Of a stretch of 64,000 bases of DNA, positions 1 to 10,609 are shown piece by piece. The notes under the pieces are model-generated. The model worked only from the letters and a program-made list of their open reading frames with translations, did no database searches and was not told the origin of the DNA. How positions within the stretch are numbered: position 1 is the first letter of the stretch; each line of letters starts with the position of its first letter. The stretch is from Knufia peltigerae (Eukaryota > Ascomycota > Eurotiomycetes > Chaetothyriales > Trichomeriaceae): contig JAPDRN010000147.1 of NCBI GenBank assembly GCA_030247855.1, forward strand, positions 1-64,000, read 5' to 3'. The translations under genes and the position numbers were made by a program.

Positions 1-1969
1 ACAGAGAACTAGGGGGAAATTCCTTGTGTCTTGTGAACCTTAGAGGGCTCTCCTGGAAGGAGTAACGATTGTAGACTTCGGATCATAGTCTTACCTCTTT
101 GCTCAACCATCATTCTCACAGCCATGGCGAATATGCCTCGCGTCAGTCCAGAAATGAGGCGACGACACCTTTGATCAAAGTGAAGCGTAAAGCTGGTTGT
201 CTCAACTGCAACAAAACACAGGGCAAGCAAGCCATGATAGGAACATGCAAGGTAAGAAGTAACATATCGTCATTGGTTCCAGGCATTCGAAACCGTTGTG
301 CTGGCGGAGAATGGGCTGTGCCTCACGGTAGAGATGGCCAATCGATATTGACAGCAGGCTTGAAATACTAAGGTGCGATCATTTTGTCTGACCAACCGCA
401 AAATGACCATAGAGCATTAGATCATGGTCCCGGAGAGGTTTTGGACGAGAAACTTTAGGGGTTGCCAACGAGATCCACGCGATGGACCAGTAGAAGCTGA
501 GCGATGCCCACCTGGCAAGTGCACTGGAGATCCGCATAGCCTTCAAGGTGCGTTTCAGTGAAGGCGGTTAGGAATCTCTCGAGCCGTTCCGCCTCTTTCG
601 CTTTGTTTGCCTGATGTGTTTCAGTCCACGTAATATTTCTCGAGAGAACAACATAAAAGAAGCCTGAAGCGGAATGTTCCACGGAATCGTCCAGTGATCA
701 GCGATCGATGAGGATAACTGAATGGCGTCAGTTTCATGTTGAGTTCCTGAGGTCCCATGAATGCGAAAACTCGTCACATGCTGCTAGCGGATGAGTGTGG
801 CAGTGTTCGAAACGGCCAAGAAGAGTCATCGTGGAGAATGAAAAGGATACATGCAACATGGCAACATCGCCTGAAGTTGTTGCTAGCCATATCAACGGTT
901 GCGTATCAATAATTTGTTCATCCATCGCTGACGGGAGTGAACAGTTGCCAGAACCAGACGCACTCCGGAACACCTGTTCGACGGCACATTTGAGTCAGAA
1001 TTCGGTTCTGAATCCAACAAAGAACAGAATGAATAAGCCGTGTGTGTCAATATCATCATCGGCACGTCGGCAACGCTGAACATCTCCGGTATTGCATCGT
1101 ATTGCGCAAAGGGGACCTTAGAGACCCTGAGATGTCATTGGGCAGTGCGAGGACATGGGTAATTTTGTTTCCGCCGTCTCCGTGGGCACATGAGTGAATT
1201 GTGCTGATGCGCCAAATGTGTACATAGATTGCCTTGTGATGTTTCTTCGTAAGTCAGTCCAGGCAACAGCTGCGCGCCTTCCTGCCTCGCGAGTCTTGGC
1301 GCTTCCCTGGACAAACGTTGTTGCAGTTCCGGACATACAAAACTACCAGGCATTGAACCTGCAATCAAAATTCCGCCTTGGGAGGCACTATTCAATATTG
1401 CATGTAATCGTTAGTCACCCAGTCTCAAGTCATACTGAGACGTGGTTAGCTCGGCACAGCCTGGAATGCCTTGATGCTCTTCAAGTGGCCTTTCGCAGTG
1501 GATTGAGGCTGTCTAGCGCTCAGACATCTTCACCATTTACTACGTGGCAGCCAGCCTGATAGGGCAGCCTTGCAGAGTAGAGTGATTTTACTACAGTAGA
1601 TTGCCTCCCTGGACTCAGTAAGCCTGAACCTAGTTCCATGTCATGCAGCTCGTACTATAACCAAAACGCACCATCGATTGTACTTTTGAGGTGCCGAGTT
1701 CTGTGGATGAAGTCATGATTAGTTGAGTTACTAACGATAGAAGTCCACTTGGCTTCAGAAGTACAACAAAATCACGCCATGCATTGATCGAAACCAGTCG
1801 ACAATGACGCCCCATTACCAGATTCGCAGAAGCCCACCCAAAGCGTAAACACTCTGAATCCCTGTCGTCTCCACGCACCAGCGCCCCGACGAACCCAACT
1901 CTCGGTCTCCTACATAGACTGCCACTAGCCTCTCCACGCTTGATCTCCCCTCTTCTCGTAGCTCCACCT
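1..1969. other. Left-edge stretch without a supported gene
   Basis: Only short open frames occur on both strands and none carries a recognisable domain. A plus-strand frame at 99-371 contains a Lys/Arg-rich patch followed by a C-x2-C pair that faintly recalls the start of a fungal Zn2Cys6 DNA-binding domain. The other four cysteines in proper spacing are missing, so no gene is called. No tRNA or repeat was seen. Confidence 0.4.
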
Positions 1970-2320
1970 TCAACAATAGTGAAGGTGAGTCCGCTTCTTT
2001 GGCTTCCTTGTTTCAGTTCGACAGTGATCGCAACGTTTTTTATGGCAGTCTGGGCAATACTTGTCGGTAGATGGATTGTATGGCCCTGTCGCACAGTTGC
2101 AACAATACCAGACAGAGTCGGCATCGGACACTTCACCGGTAAGAAAGCCTGGGCTATCTGAACCGATGACTAGTTTGTCTGAATCATATTCGGTACCTTG
2201 CACATGGCTATGCGTGCTGGTGTCTTGAGTGTTAACATCCATGAGGACATTCCCGACAGGCTTATGCCAGACATCGAATTGGCGACCACAAGCAACGTCA
2301 GCAGTTTTCCCCTGGTACAT
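1970..2320 (-). CDS. Small Cys-rich putative zinc-binding protein
   Basis: This is a 116-aa minus-strand frame from ATG to stop. The C-terminal half holds WYCCNC, then CPDC about 14 residues later, then CDHC, followed by a basic tail ending in HLHYC. This resembles the tryptophan-led zinc-ribbon-like module (WYCC-x-C ... C-x2-C ... C-x2-C) found in many small unannotated fungal proteins, and I infer one or two bound zinc ions. The N-terminal half is acidic and has no motif. No intron is needed, though an upstream exon cannot be excluded. A longer overlapping frame at 1630-2136 on the same strand lacks any motif and is taken as a shadow. The function is unknown. Confidence 0.55.
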   Translation of the reverse strand: MYQGKTADVACGRQFDVWHKPVGNVLMDVNTQDTSTHSHVQGTEYDSDKLVIGSDSPGFLTGEVSDADSVWYCCNCATGPYNPSTDKYCPDCHKKRCDHCRTETRKPKKRTHLHYC

Positions 2321-3989
2321 ATCCTCTTGCTTACCACATGATTGGTACAGTAATGATGTTCCTAGAAATTGTAATGAGAAGTAGTAGTCGGTTGTAGGGA
2401 AATGAAGAAAGCAAAGTCAGAACAGAACTACGTCCAGAGAGTAACCGCCTTTTATCTGTATGCGGACCTACCAACAATCTCACTCTTTCGACGAGAGAAT
2501 TATGAGAGCTCGTGGAAGGCTCGAACATAGCAAGGGCTATGTCGGACTCCCCCCATGTCGACATCGAGCAATTTGCGCCTGGAAAGATGTCGATTAGTTC
2601 ACCCAGAGCCAACAGGAACTTGTTTCGTGCACTTTGAGCCATAATAGGTGAATTGGACTGTCCACGGCAACCCTTCATTGACTGGCTCCACCAGGAAATT
2701 ATAGAGTAGATAAACTCTTGGGTTCGTAAACAGGCCACCGAGAAGGGGGAACGGAGTCTGTCCAGGGTGCAACTGAGCCACTACTGCTCATGGCCATGGA
2801 CCCAGGGAGGCATCAAGGTCCACAGTTGGCCCACATGTCATGTCAGTCGTTTCCAGACTCGATTGATCGTATATGCGACAAGTTTATAGATGAGAGCACA
2901 AAGGTGAATCACAACTGGAGACCCGAGGCTGAAACAGCTGGACACTAAAACCTGGTGACTATTGAAGATTCAAAGGCATCCGATTGAGTGAAAGCCTCGG
3001 TTCCGCATGGAACCGACACCACGGGACACCACAGGGTTGCAACAGACATCTGGGTCGTAGTAAGACCGCGCCGGTGGGAAATTTGTTGCAAGGCAACGTT
3101 GGGGCGCGCTCCCCGAAGACAAGGCAGCTGCAGCTACTTTCGGTATGTCGAGAGCAAGGCTACTTTCATAGTAACAACTGCACAGCCTGGGTGGGCATAT
3201 CGAGAAACACCGTGCGGCAATGTTCCTCATGATCTCCTTGTTGAAGACAGATCCACAGATTTCGGGACAGCATAGCCTTGTACGCTGTCGGGCACCCACC
3301 GCCACGGAAATATATTCTCAAAGGCGTGGCAGGCGTAAAATTCCTCTAAAAGTGACACGTGAGTTATTAGTTCCGCAGCCATGAGGTGCCATAACACCCC
3401 AAACCAATGATGTGTTGAGCAAGGCAATCATGAGGCAATGTCCAGAATAGACGCAAACGGCACATGGGGCGGTGCTCGTCTGTCTGGTTGATAGCAACTG
3501 CTCTAGGTCGAGTATCGGAAAGTAAGAGCCTTTGCCTGTGGATTTTACCAGGTGTAAAAAGTGTTTCAACAAGAAAGAAAGGAATGAGACACATGTTCGT
3601 GTCGAGAGATGTGATGGAGATTGACTTCAGGCCTGCCACATGGCGAGCTCGGCTATCTTTCCTGTCTAATGGCCTCAAGTATCTCTACCGGCGCAAGGCT
3701 GCGCAAGGCTGTGACACTTCTCTACAATTACCCCGCGAGGCTACCCTCCTTAGTTACCTACTGTAGATACCTAAACAGCTTAGCACAGTGACACCGTCTC
3801 ACACCACAAAACAGTCATTTACAGTAAGGTGCACCTAGCCGCCTCGCCCTCTACTTGAATCTCCCCTCTAGATCACCTTGGTTTATCCTGCAATCTTCTA
3901 CGCATACAACTTTGGCTCAAGGCTCCTGTCGCTATCCAATCGACGACATCTCCCCAAGTTCTCAAACGTCTCACATATATTGTATCAAG
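2321..3989. other. Intergenic stretch, no gene seen
   Basis: Several overlapping frames of 60-135 codons exist on both strands but none shows a domain, a consistent splice pattern or a signal peptide. A 10-bp tandem duplication (gcgcaaggct, two copies) lies at 3691-3710. The last part is the upstream region of the small three-exon gene that starts at 3990. Confidence 0.4.
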
Positions 3990-4343
3990 ATGTCAGGCAA
4001 ATCAGGATCCAACTCCTATACCCCTTACACCATCAGCAGCAGGGGTACCAACAGCCAGGCATGTCGCCTATTACTCCAGTTCCCCAGGCCCTGTACTGAC
4101 CACAATCTGAACAGGGGAACAATTACGATACCCGCTCGCAACCAGGAGGGTCTGCATACCACTATTCCAACAGCGGTAACTTTCCCTGTCTCCTCACGCT
4201 GTTTAGCGATCGTGACGACACCACGCTGACCATCTGCAGATGGATCCTACTACTACTCCAACGGTAATGGCAGCACCTACCACAACACTGGCTCCGGGTC
4301 CTCCACATACACTGCCCCCAATGGACACACTACCAAGAAATAG
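3990..4343 (+). CDS. 77-aa Ser/Asn/Tyr/Gly-rich small protein, three exons
   Basis: The exons are 3990-4058, 4115-4175 and 4240-4343 (69+61+104 nt, 78 codons with stop). The protein starts MSGKSGSNSY, continues through TNSQ-GNNY, has tandem YHYSNS / YYYSNGNGSTYHN units and ends TYTAPNGHTTKK. This looks like a widely conserved family of tiny Pezizomycotina proteins of unknown role; the family match is from memory. Intron 1 (4059-4114) must use a GC donor (CAG/GCATGT) with a normal CAG acceptor, because no GT donor keeps the frame. Intron 2 (4176-4239) is GT-AG. No signal peptide or membrane segment is seen, and the composition suggests a disordered protein. It is not visible as one long open frame. 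Confidence 0.7.
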
Positions 4344-4602
4344 CTGCTGTTGACCGAGTTGATGAGCAAGAACAGTCACAATCGGGAGGACAGAGTGATT
4401 TTTCATATGTTGATGGCGGTTCATGGACTATGCAAACATTTTTTGATAACCACAAACATGTCTGCGGTGAGCCATCAGCTTGAAAATAAAGCACGGCTTG
4501 ATTCATAGTACTTTATTGGAACTTGCTCAAATAGCATTTTGCCCACAGATCCATTGATCCAAATGTCCCTTGAGTGAGAATAACCTGGTCTCTCAACGTA
4601 AC

Positions 4603-6388
4603 TTAGACTGCGGAAAGTCCGGAGTCCGATGCCACATTCGATGATTGAGAAGCTTCCCGACTCCGGGATCTCTCCTGTAATATATGGGCTGTCCTTATGG
4701 TGCGGTTGTCCGTTTCCTTGATCTGCTCAGTTGCATCCGGTAGCTCCTCTGGCTCGGGGACGCGGCCCTTGTACAGGGTATTGAGGAACATGGTGCCCCA
4801 ACGAACACTTGATGTTATCAGCATGCCAGAATCAAATCGTTTTCGATAAGCTTACCTGGTGCATCGATCCACAATATCTACATTCTGCCTATAACGTCTC
4901 CTTCGTTCTTCTGCGCTCATCTCTAGAGCATCCTCAATAGTATTCGAGAACCGTGGAATGTCCCATGGATTAACTACCACTGTGGACGGAAGTGTCTTCA
5001 CAGCACCGGCGTAGTAGGACATCAGTAGAACTTCGGCCGTGTCCTGGTTTTGACAGGCGACATATTCATAGCTCACCATGTTGAGGCCGTCTCGGATCGA
5101 GGAAATGATGCATACGTCGGCAGCAGCATACAAGGCACAGAGTTGCTCTGGTTTAATAGAGCGATAGAAATAGTGGATTGGCGTGCTTGAAAATGTTCCT
5201 GAAAATACCGTTAAGATCAGTGATGCAGAGGAACATCAATATATGCTTAACTTACCGTGCTTTCCATTGACGTGACCTACGAGAGCTTCGACCTCCTCTC
5301 GCAATTTCTTATAGGTGTCCACTTCCGCGCGAGTCGGAATGGCCAGCTGGATCAGGCATACTTTGTCCACCCAATCTGGAGGTTCGGCCAAAAACCTATC
5401 AAAGGCCATCAACTTTTGTGGTATCCCCTTGATGTAGTCCAAACGGTCGACTACAAGAATGATCTTTTGTCCCTTGAAGCTGTCTTTTAAATTCGCAAGC
5501 TCTCGTTTGACGCATTCGCTCTCCGTGCGCTGCCGGAAGTCCTCGGGCTCTATTCCAATGGAAAAGCCATGGACAATCACTTTCCTACCACCCCAGTGCA
5601 AGTCGGATGGGGATCTTGAGACGCCACTACGAACCACATCAGCGATCACATGTCCCAACAAGGTGACAGCACTTACTCGAGGACAATTTGAAGCACTGTC
5701 CAGGAAATCTTGAGCGTACTCCTGTGTATGAAAACCAACCACGTCACATAACAAGAAGCTGCGACAAATCTCTTCACGGAGGGGCAAGATAGTGAAGAAG
5801 TCATCTGTAGGGAACGGCGTGTGCAAGAGGAACCTATCTTGACATTCTTCTTTTTGGCCAGGCGTTCACGCAGTATACCTGGGAGAAGAAGCAGGTGATA
5901 ATCGTGAACCCAGATGAGATCGTCATCCTCGACCATAGGCACAATGTTGTCTGCGAATATCTCATTGACCTCTCGATACGCCATTGGCCAGCTTTCTTCT
6001 GCACGTACCTTTTCAGGCATTCGATGCAGCAGGGGCCATAACACTGAATCTGTCATGCCAGTAAGTACCAGAGAGGGTCTGCCTTGTTTAGTGGCGTACT
6101 AGAAAATCCGTTGTAGTGAGCTTGAGCTAGCTGCTCGTTCAAGAAGATAGGGTAGGCATGAAATTTGTCCTGAAGATCTCGACCGACCTTGTCTTTGTCG
6201 TTCCGATGGATGTCGATTCCAGGCCAGCCAAACCACTTAAAATCAACAGCTTTGGCGAGACTTCGTAGTCCTGACACGAGGCCCCCCGATGAGATGTTGT
6301 ATTCGAAGTTCCCATCCTTGGTGTCTTTGATGGTAATAGGAAGTCGATTGGCAATCACAAGTACTCGACCTTCAAAATGAGGATCCAT
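4603..6388 (-). CDS. Trehalose-6-phosphate synthase paralogue (GT20) with disrupted frame
   Basis: The family makes trehalose-6-phosphate from UDP-glucose and glucose-6-phosphate in the cytosol. Exons on the minus strand are 6388-6100, 6049-5677, 5626-5256, 5198-4856 and 4807-4603 (527 codons in total). Diagnostic motifs are RVLVIANRLPITIK at the N-terminus, SSGGLVSGL, WFGWPG, HYNGFSN, DLIWVHDYHLLLLP, VVDRLDYIKGIPQKL and RDGLNMVSYEYVACQ. The HTPFP loop and the block down to the VVGFHT motif are readable only in another frame: one base is missing near 5829-5834, just after NVKIG. The frame is regained only across the 5627-5676 intron, as if one base were extra there. The normal annotated model would therefore carry about 50 wrong residues in place of the donor/acceptor-site loop. 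It is divergent from the usual fungal TPS1 and may be a pseudogene or contain sequence errors. An in-frame upstream ATG extends the N-terminus, but the one chosen fits the family. Confidence 0.85.
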
Positions 6389-7453
6389 GGAGAAGTCGAC
6401 AGAGTAGAAGTGTATAGAATCTATTTGCGCTGAAATAGGAGCATGGCGAGCTGAAGAAAGGGCTATCAAGGTCTGTAATATATATCAGACCGCTTTGGTC
6501 ATAGAGGGATGATGTCAGGCATCGTGGAAGAGGTGGCAGTGAGGAAGGAAGAATGCCATGGGAGCTACCTCAAGCGAATCCAGGTTCCAGTTTTTGTCTC
6601 TGGGCTGGTTCTTGTGGATGATGGGGAGTGAGAATCTATTCGGATCAACCCAACTCCATTGTCTGGGCAAACTGGCCCTTGGGAGAGCAACGCTGTGCAC
6701 GTTGTTCGTGTTATACCTTGGACTGGGATTTCCAGCCCATCATTTCAAAAGCGAGAAGCGAATAATCTGCACTTGTCTATAGCGAAGAGAGAGATCAGCT
6801 CGTCGGAAGTGACAGCCGCCACATGATGTCGACCAAAATGGACTCCAACAAGGCTGGGGCGGATTAATGTTCCCACTCCAGGCCAGTTATTTATTCCACT
6901 GCCACGGAGCGCGTCAATCGTCCCCCAAGAGATCACGGATATCAACTTCCATCTTTGCAAGGGATGCTTACTACGTGAGTTGTGGGATGCATCGTCCGGA
7001 TCAATAGGATCGCTTTTCCGGTCAGCCTTGCACGAGTGACGTTAACTTTTGCTCACGCTATTACATCGTAGTGCAGCCCTGCAAACAGGAGTCAGCAGCA
7101 TAAACCTGGCACACAGAGACTAGACGATATTACTCCCGCGGTAGGTGCTGATGGCCGACTTAGAACATGCTGGCGTTACCGAGAGAGGAAGGGTAGACCT
7201 GCTCGGTTTTCGCCCTTTTCACCAATTCTCGAATATTTAAACACTTTCTCCTGTATTCGTTATACGAAACATGACACATCCATCGTATCATACTATGATT
7301 CGTGCCCTACCAGACATGTCACCAGCTTTGTCGAATACAGAAGTGAAATGGAAGAATGGACATGCGGCCAGACAGCACTTTCCTCGTTGCACCTCTCACC
7401 CCTCGGATTCTCGAATCCATGTTCTCGTCGATGAAACGTCGTCGTCTATAACT
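6389..7453. other. Intergenic stretch between TPS paralogue and Gly-repeat gene
   Basis: This holds the upstream region of the minus-strand trehalose-6-phosphate synthase paralogue and the downstream region of the minus-strand gene ending at 7454. No coding feature is supported. The plus-strand frame running from 7271 into the next gene is antisense to real exons. Confidence 0.4.
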
Positions 7454-7914
7454 TCATTCCATCTTGGAACCACCGACGATGTTATTGATAGTCCCGCCAA
7501 CGCTTCCATCGGCGGTGAAATTCTTCCCAATAGCTCCATCGGAGGCAAGTGGACCACCGACGGCTTCGCCTACACTGCCAATTGCTACAGCCTGTCAGCT
7601 CTGATATGCCTCTCGATTGTCTTCAACGAAGGTTTCAATAAAAACACATCCAGATTATCATTGTTTTGTTGTGGAAGGAAAAGTGAAGTTGAGAGAAGAT
7701 GGGGTTATCAAGACGTACCTCCATCCGCCGTAAACTGTTTTCCCACGGCTCCTTCGCTGCTCAGCAACGGCGCAGCAGTTGACGACTTCTTATCATCGCT
7801 GGCAGGGTTGTAATTCTGGAGATTGTTGTTATTTGGGTCGGTAGCGGGAGTGTCTGGCTTTGTGCCTGTGAATTTGGATGTGTCGGTTTGGCCTTTCATG
7901 AGGTTGGGCGTCAT
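7454..7914 (-). CDS. 108-aa Gly-rich repeat protein of unknown function
   Basis: The exons are 7914-7719 and 7584-7454 (196+131 nt, 109 codons with stop), with an intron at 7585-7718 (GTACGT donor, TGTAG acceptor). The protein starts MTPNLMKGQTDTSKFTGT and has a Pro/Asn-rich head. It then has repeated units of the form (S/A)xEGAVGKQFTADG, GSVGEAVGGPLASDGAIGKNFTADG and GSVGGTINNIVGG. Such small fungal proteins with G-x-(I/V)-G-x-x-(F/V) repeats are common and uncharacterised. The repeats may form a beta-rich or glycine-zipper structure, which is inference. No signal peptide is seen, and the function is unknown. Confidence 0.7.
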
Positions 7915-8312
7915 TTTGGTGTATTTGTTAAGCGGAGTCCGCAGCGAGATGTTTGTCGTGTTGTAACAAGTGGCTCGAATTTGAATGAAAATGGTCCCAC
8001 TCCCGTGAATATCATGGCATATGGTGAGAGAAGAGGCTTAACCTAGCGTTCAACGAGAGTCATAATATACTCGCACGCTGTGAACAGCCATCGGCTGGAG
8101 AGTCCGTGTTTTGTGACTGAAACATCATTTGTTGATGTCATCCCACGGATCATGACGATTCGCGGGGTGGGAATCAATCCATGACGACAAGGAGTCGTAT
8201 ATGGGGAAATCTGCGACGAACCGCATGTGATCCGTCAAACATAAAGGTGACGAGGCTATGCTGGTGTACTCTGATAATTACAGGGCTATCTCTAGAGGGA
8301 GACGGCGCAAGA
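7915..8312. other. Intergenic, nothing recognised
   Basis: This is the upstream region of the Gly-repeat gene and the downstream region of the membrane-protein gene. No open frame, repeat or RNA gene is supported. Confidence 0.4.
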
Positions 8313-9296
8313 CTATTCAAGCTCAACTCGTGGAGTGGATCTCGACAAAAGGGGGCCCTGATGGCCCCTGGTATTTCTCCTGTCCACTTCCTGGATATTT
8401 GTGAAGCTCTGCATGCTCTTATCAAACGATGTTCCTTCAAGCTCCTGCCGCCGCGAGTACCATTGGTTGCCACTGTCATCCTCGAACCGGGTTGGATGAC
8501 CTTTCACTTTCGTTCTGCGCCTTCGCAAGAAAAGAAAGATTATACCGGCTATCATGCCGAGAGCACACAATGCTACTGCAATGCCAATACCGGCTGCGGC
8601 ACCACTTGAGAGGCCACTGTGGTCTGAAGCCGGACCAGGCACCATAGAAGTCGGGCCACCGGTACCTTGAGTAGCAGCTTGCGAGGGCTGAGCAGTTGCC
8701 ATAGTCGTAGTCGTGCTTGTTGGGAACAGAGTAAGGTCTTGCTGCTGGAATTCGACGCTGATCGGCTGTCCCCACATGATGATTGGGCCTGTGACGGTGG
8801 TAAGCGTCAAGCTTTGGTCGTCGCGAGCCGGTACAACAGTGCTGCCATTCTCAGAAGGATAAGTGCTTGTGCAACCTGCAAAGAGAACTGTGGTCGAGTT
8901 GAATTGATCCTTCAGGCTGAAAGTGCTGGTGTAAGAAAATCCACTGTCATCGTTGTTAGCCGTCAGGGATGTAGTTGCACTCCAGCATTGATAGAACCAA
9001 ACTCACCTTTGACAACAAACTGCTAAGGACTTGTCCCCACTGAAGGATAGCGTGGCTGTCACGTACTCAGCTGGACATGCTCCAGGGCTGAATACCTGTG
9101 TTGGAAAAGGTACTCTTCCAGTATAGGCGAAACCTGGTGGGAAGCAATCTGTGTCCACGTTCGCGGATACTGCATTCTGCAAGAGCAAGCCGCCTTGGAT
9201 GCTGTTGTAGAACTCCTTCTCGTACGTCCAAGAGGAGCTACAGGACGCTGGAGGGGTAAAGATGGTCGTTAATCCAGTTATCGTAGTTGTCGACAT
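8313..9296 (-). CDS. Ser/Thr-rich single-pass membrane protein
   Basis: The exons are 9296-9007 and 8943-8313 (290+631 nt, 306 aa) with a 63-nt GTGAGT/CAG intron. The N-terminal half has conserved-looking cysteines (PASCSSSW, TDCFPPGF, GACPAEY, VCCQ, FAGC) and reads as an extracellular domain. It is followed by a Ser/Thr/Gln/Pro-rich stalk, one hydrophobic helix (GIGIAVALCALGMIAGIIFLF), a stop-transfer RRRR and a cytosolic tail of about 85 residues. This architecture is common in fungal cell-surface proteins of the WSC/Mid2-like sensor type, but no WSC domain is present and a sensor role is only inferred. No cleavable signal peptide is visible after the chosen ATG, as in other members I recall, so either the single helix does the targeting or an upstream exon is missing. 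Confidence 0.75.
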
Positions 9297-10609
9297 GATA
9301 GTGGTCAGTATCCCGAGAGGCAGGCACCTTTACTGCGTGACGAGGGCTATCAACGAGAAGGGAGCAATAGATGCGCTCTCAAGAGTAGCTTTCACCGCAA
9401 CTGTGAGGAGTTGTAGAAATGTTCCCTGAAGTGGGTTTAGGAGTAGATGATAGTGCATGAAGCAAAATTGTAGCAGCCGTTATTGACGTGATGCTTATGG
9501 CTGCTAGGAACTAGCCGCCACGGTTGACGAGTATCAAGTATGGCCCACCAGACACCAGTGCTGCTGGCTGCGGCCATACTGACAACGTCCCATGTCCACT
9601 GTGGCCGAGCGAAGTTACTGAAATCTCACCACCATCAGACACATAGAGTTTGAGGATGTACTTGACTTCGAATTGCTGTTTCTGCAGCTTGGCTTAGTTG
9701 CAGAGACTGAAAACCGCTATCATGGACTCCTGAGACCTTGTTGGCGCCGACTTAAGCGCCGCATGGGGGCCAACAACTCTTCGATGGGGCACGGTCGAGG
9801 CACCATGTTACAAGCTATCTTTGTCCAGATCTCTTAGTAGCAGAGTCGATGTCTTTGGCGCTTCTTGGCTGAGACACGATGTATGTATTACCTTTGGTGC
9901 TTGAGGGTAGTTCTCTCACGTGACCCTCCAGCAGACAGGCTGAACCGCTGCGCTAAATGAGAACGAACACTCACCTAAGTGAAGATCGGGAGATGGTTTT
10001 CCCTACCATCTCGAGTTGGAGTCGCGTGTTGTTTGTCAATCTATCGTGGACAGCCTCATCGAACATGCTGCTACTGAGGAAAGGAGTCACGATGGTCGTA
10101 AATTGATCCCTGATTCTTACGGGAAAACAAGGCGTTCGAAAGGGCCAAGACAGCAAATGCTCTCATGTTGTGTTTTCAGTCGTGCGGAGCGTGAGGACTT
10201 GGACAGAGGTCTTGAGAACGTATCTCTTTTCTATCTCTCAGAATAGTTGATGCTCTGGACCGAAAAAGCTCCCCAAGTTGCACATTATGAGGTTCTTCTC
10301 AATAGTAGAATCTCCTGAAATAACGTCTGGAGCATCACAGGCAGGGTCTGTGGCTGAAGTCGCATAGAGTATCCTAGAAATGGAGTATGTTAGATAGCTT
10401 CATCTACTACTTGTTGCAATGTAAGTCCAGTTCCGTGAACGCTTCTTAGTGTGAACAACAATTGGCGCGTTCCTGAATCCGCGATCGGTGACGTCGGCTG
10501 AGGCCAGATCAACCACATACACAGAAAATGTTTTGACACGCCAAATCACCGAACACGAAGTTGCTGGCGACCTCGACAACATAGACCTATTCAATCGGCA
10601 CAGAGTATC
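9297..10609. other. Intergenic, 1.3 kb, nothing recognised
   Basis: This is a divergent promoter space between the minus-strand membrane protein and plus-strand glucosidase I. Short frames at 9971-10246 and 10400-10594 show no domain. No repeats or RNA genes are seen. Confidence 0.4.

Noticed and set aside
99..371. Possible Zn2Cys6 transcription-factor start (basic patch and C-x2-C)
   Set aside because: Only two properly spaced cysteines are present and no downstream exon supplies the rest of the domain or a fungal transcription-factor body.
7271..7813. 180-aa plus-strand open frame
   Set aside because: It is antisense to the two exons of the Gly-repeat gene, whose repeats and splice sites are coherent on the minus strand.
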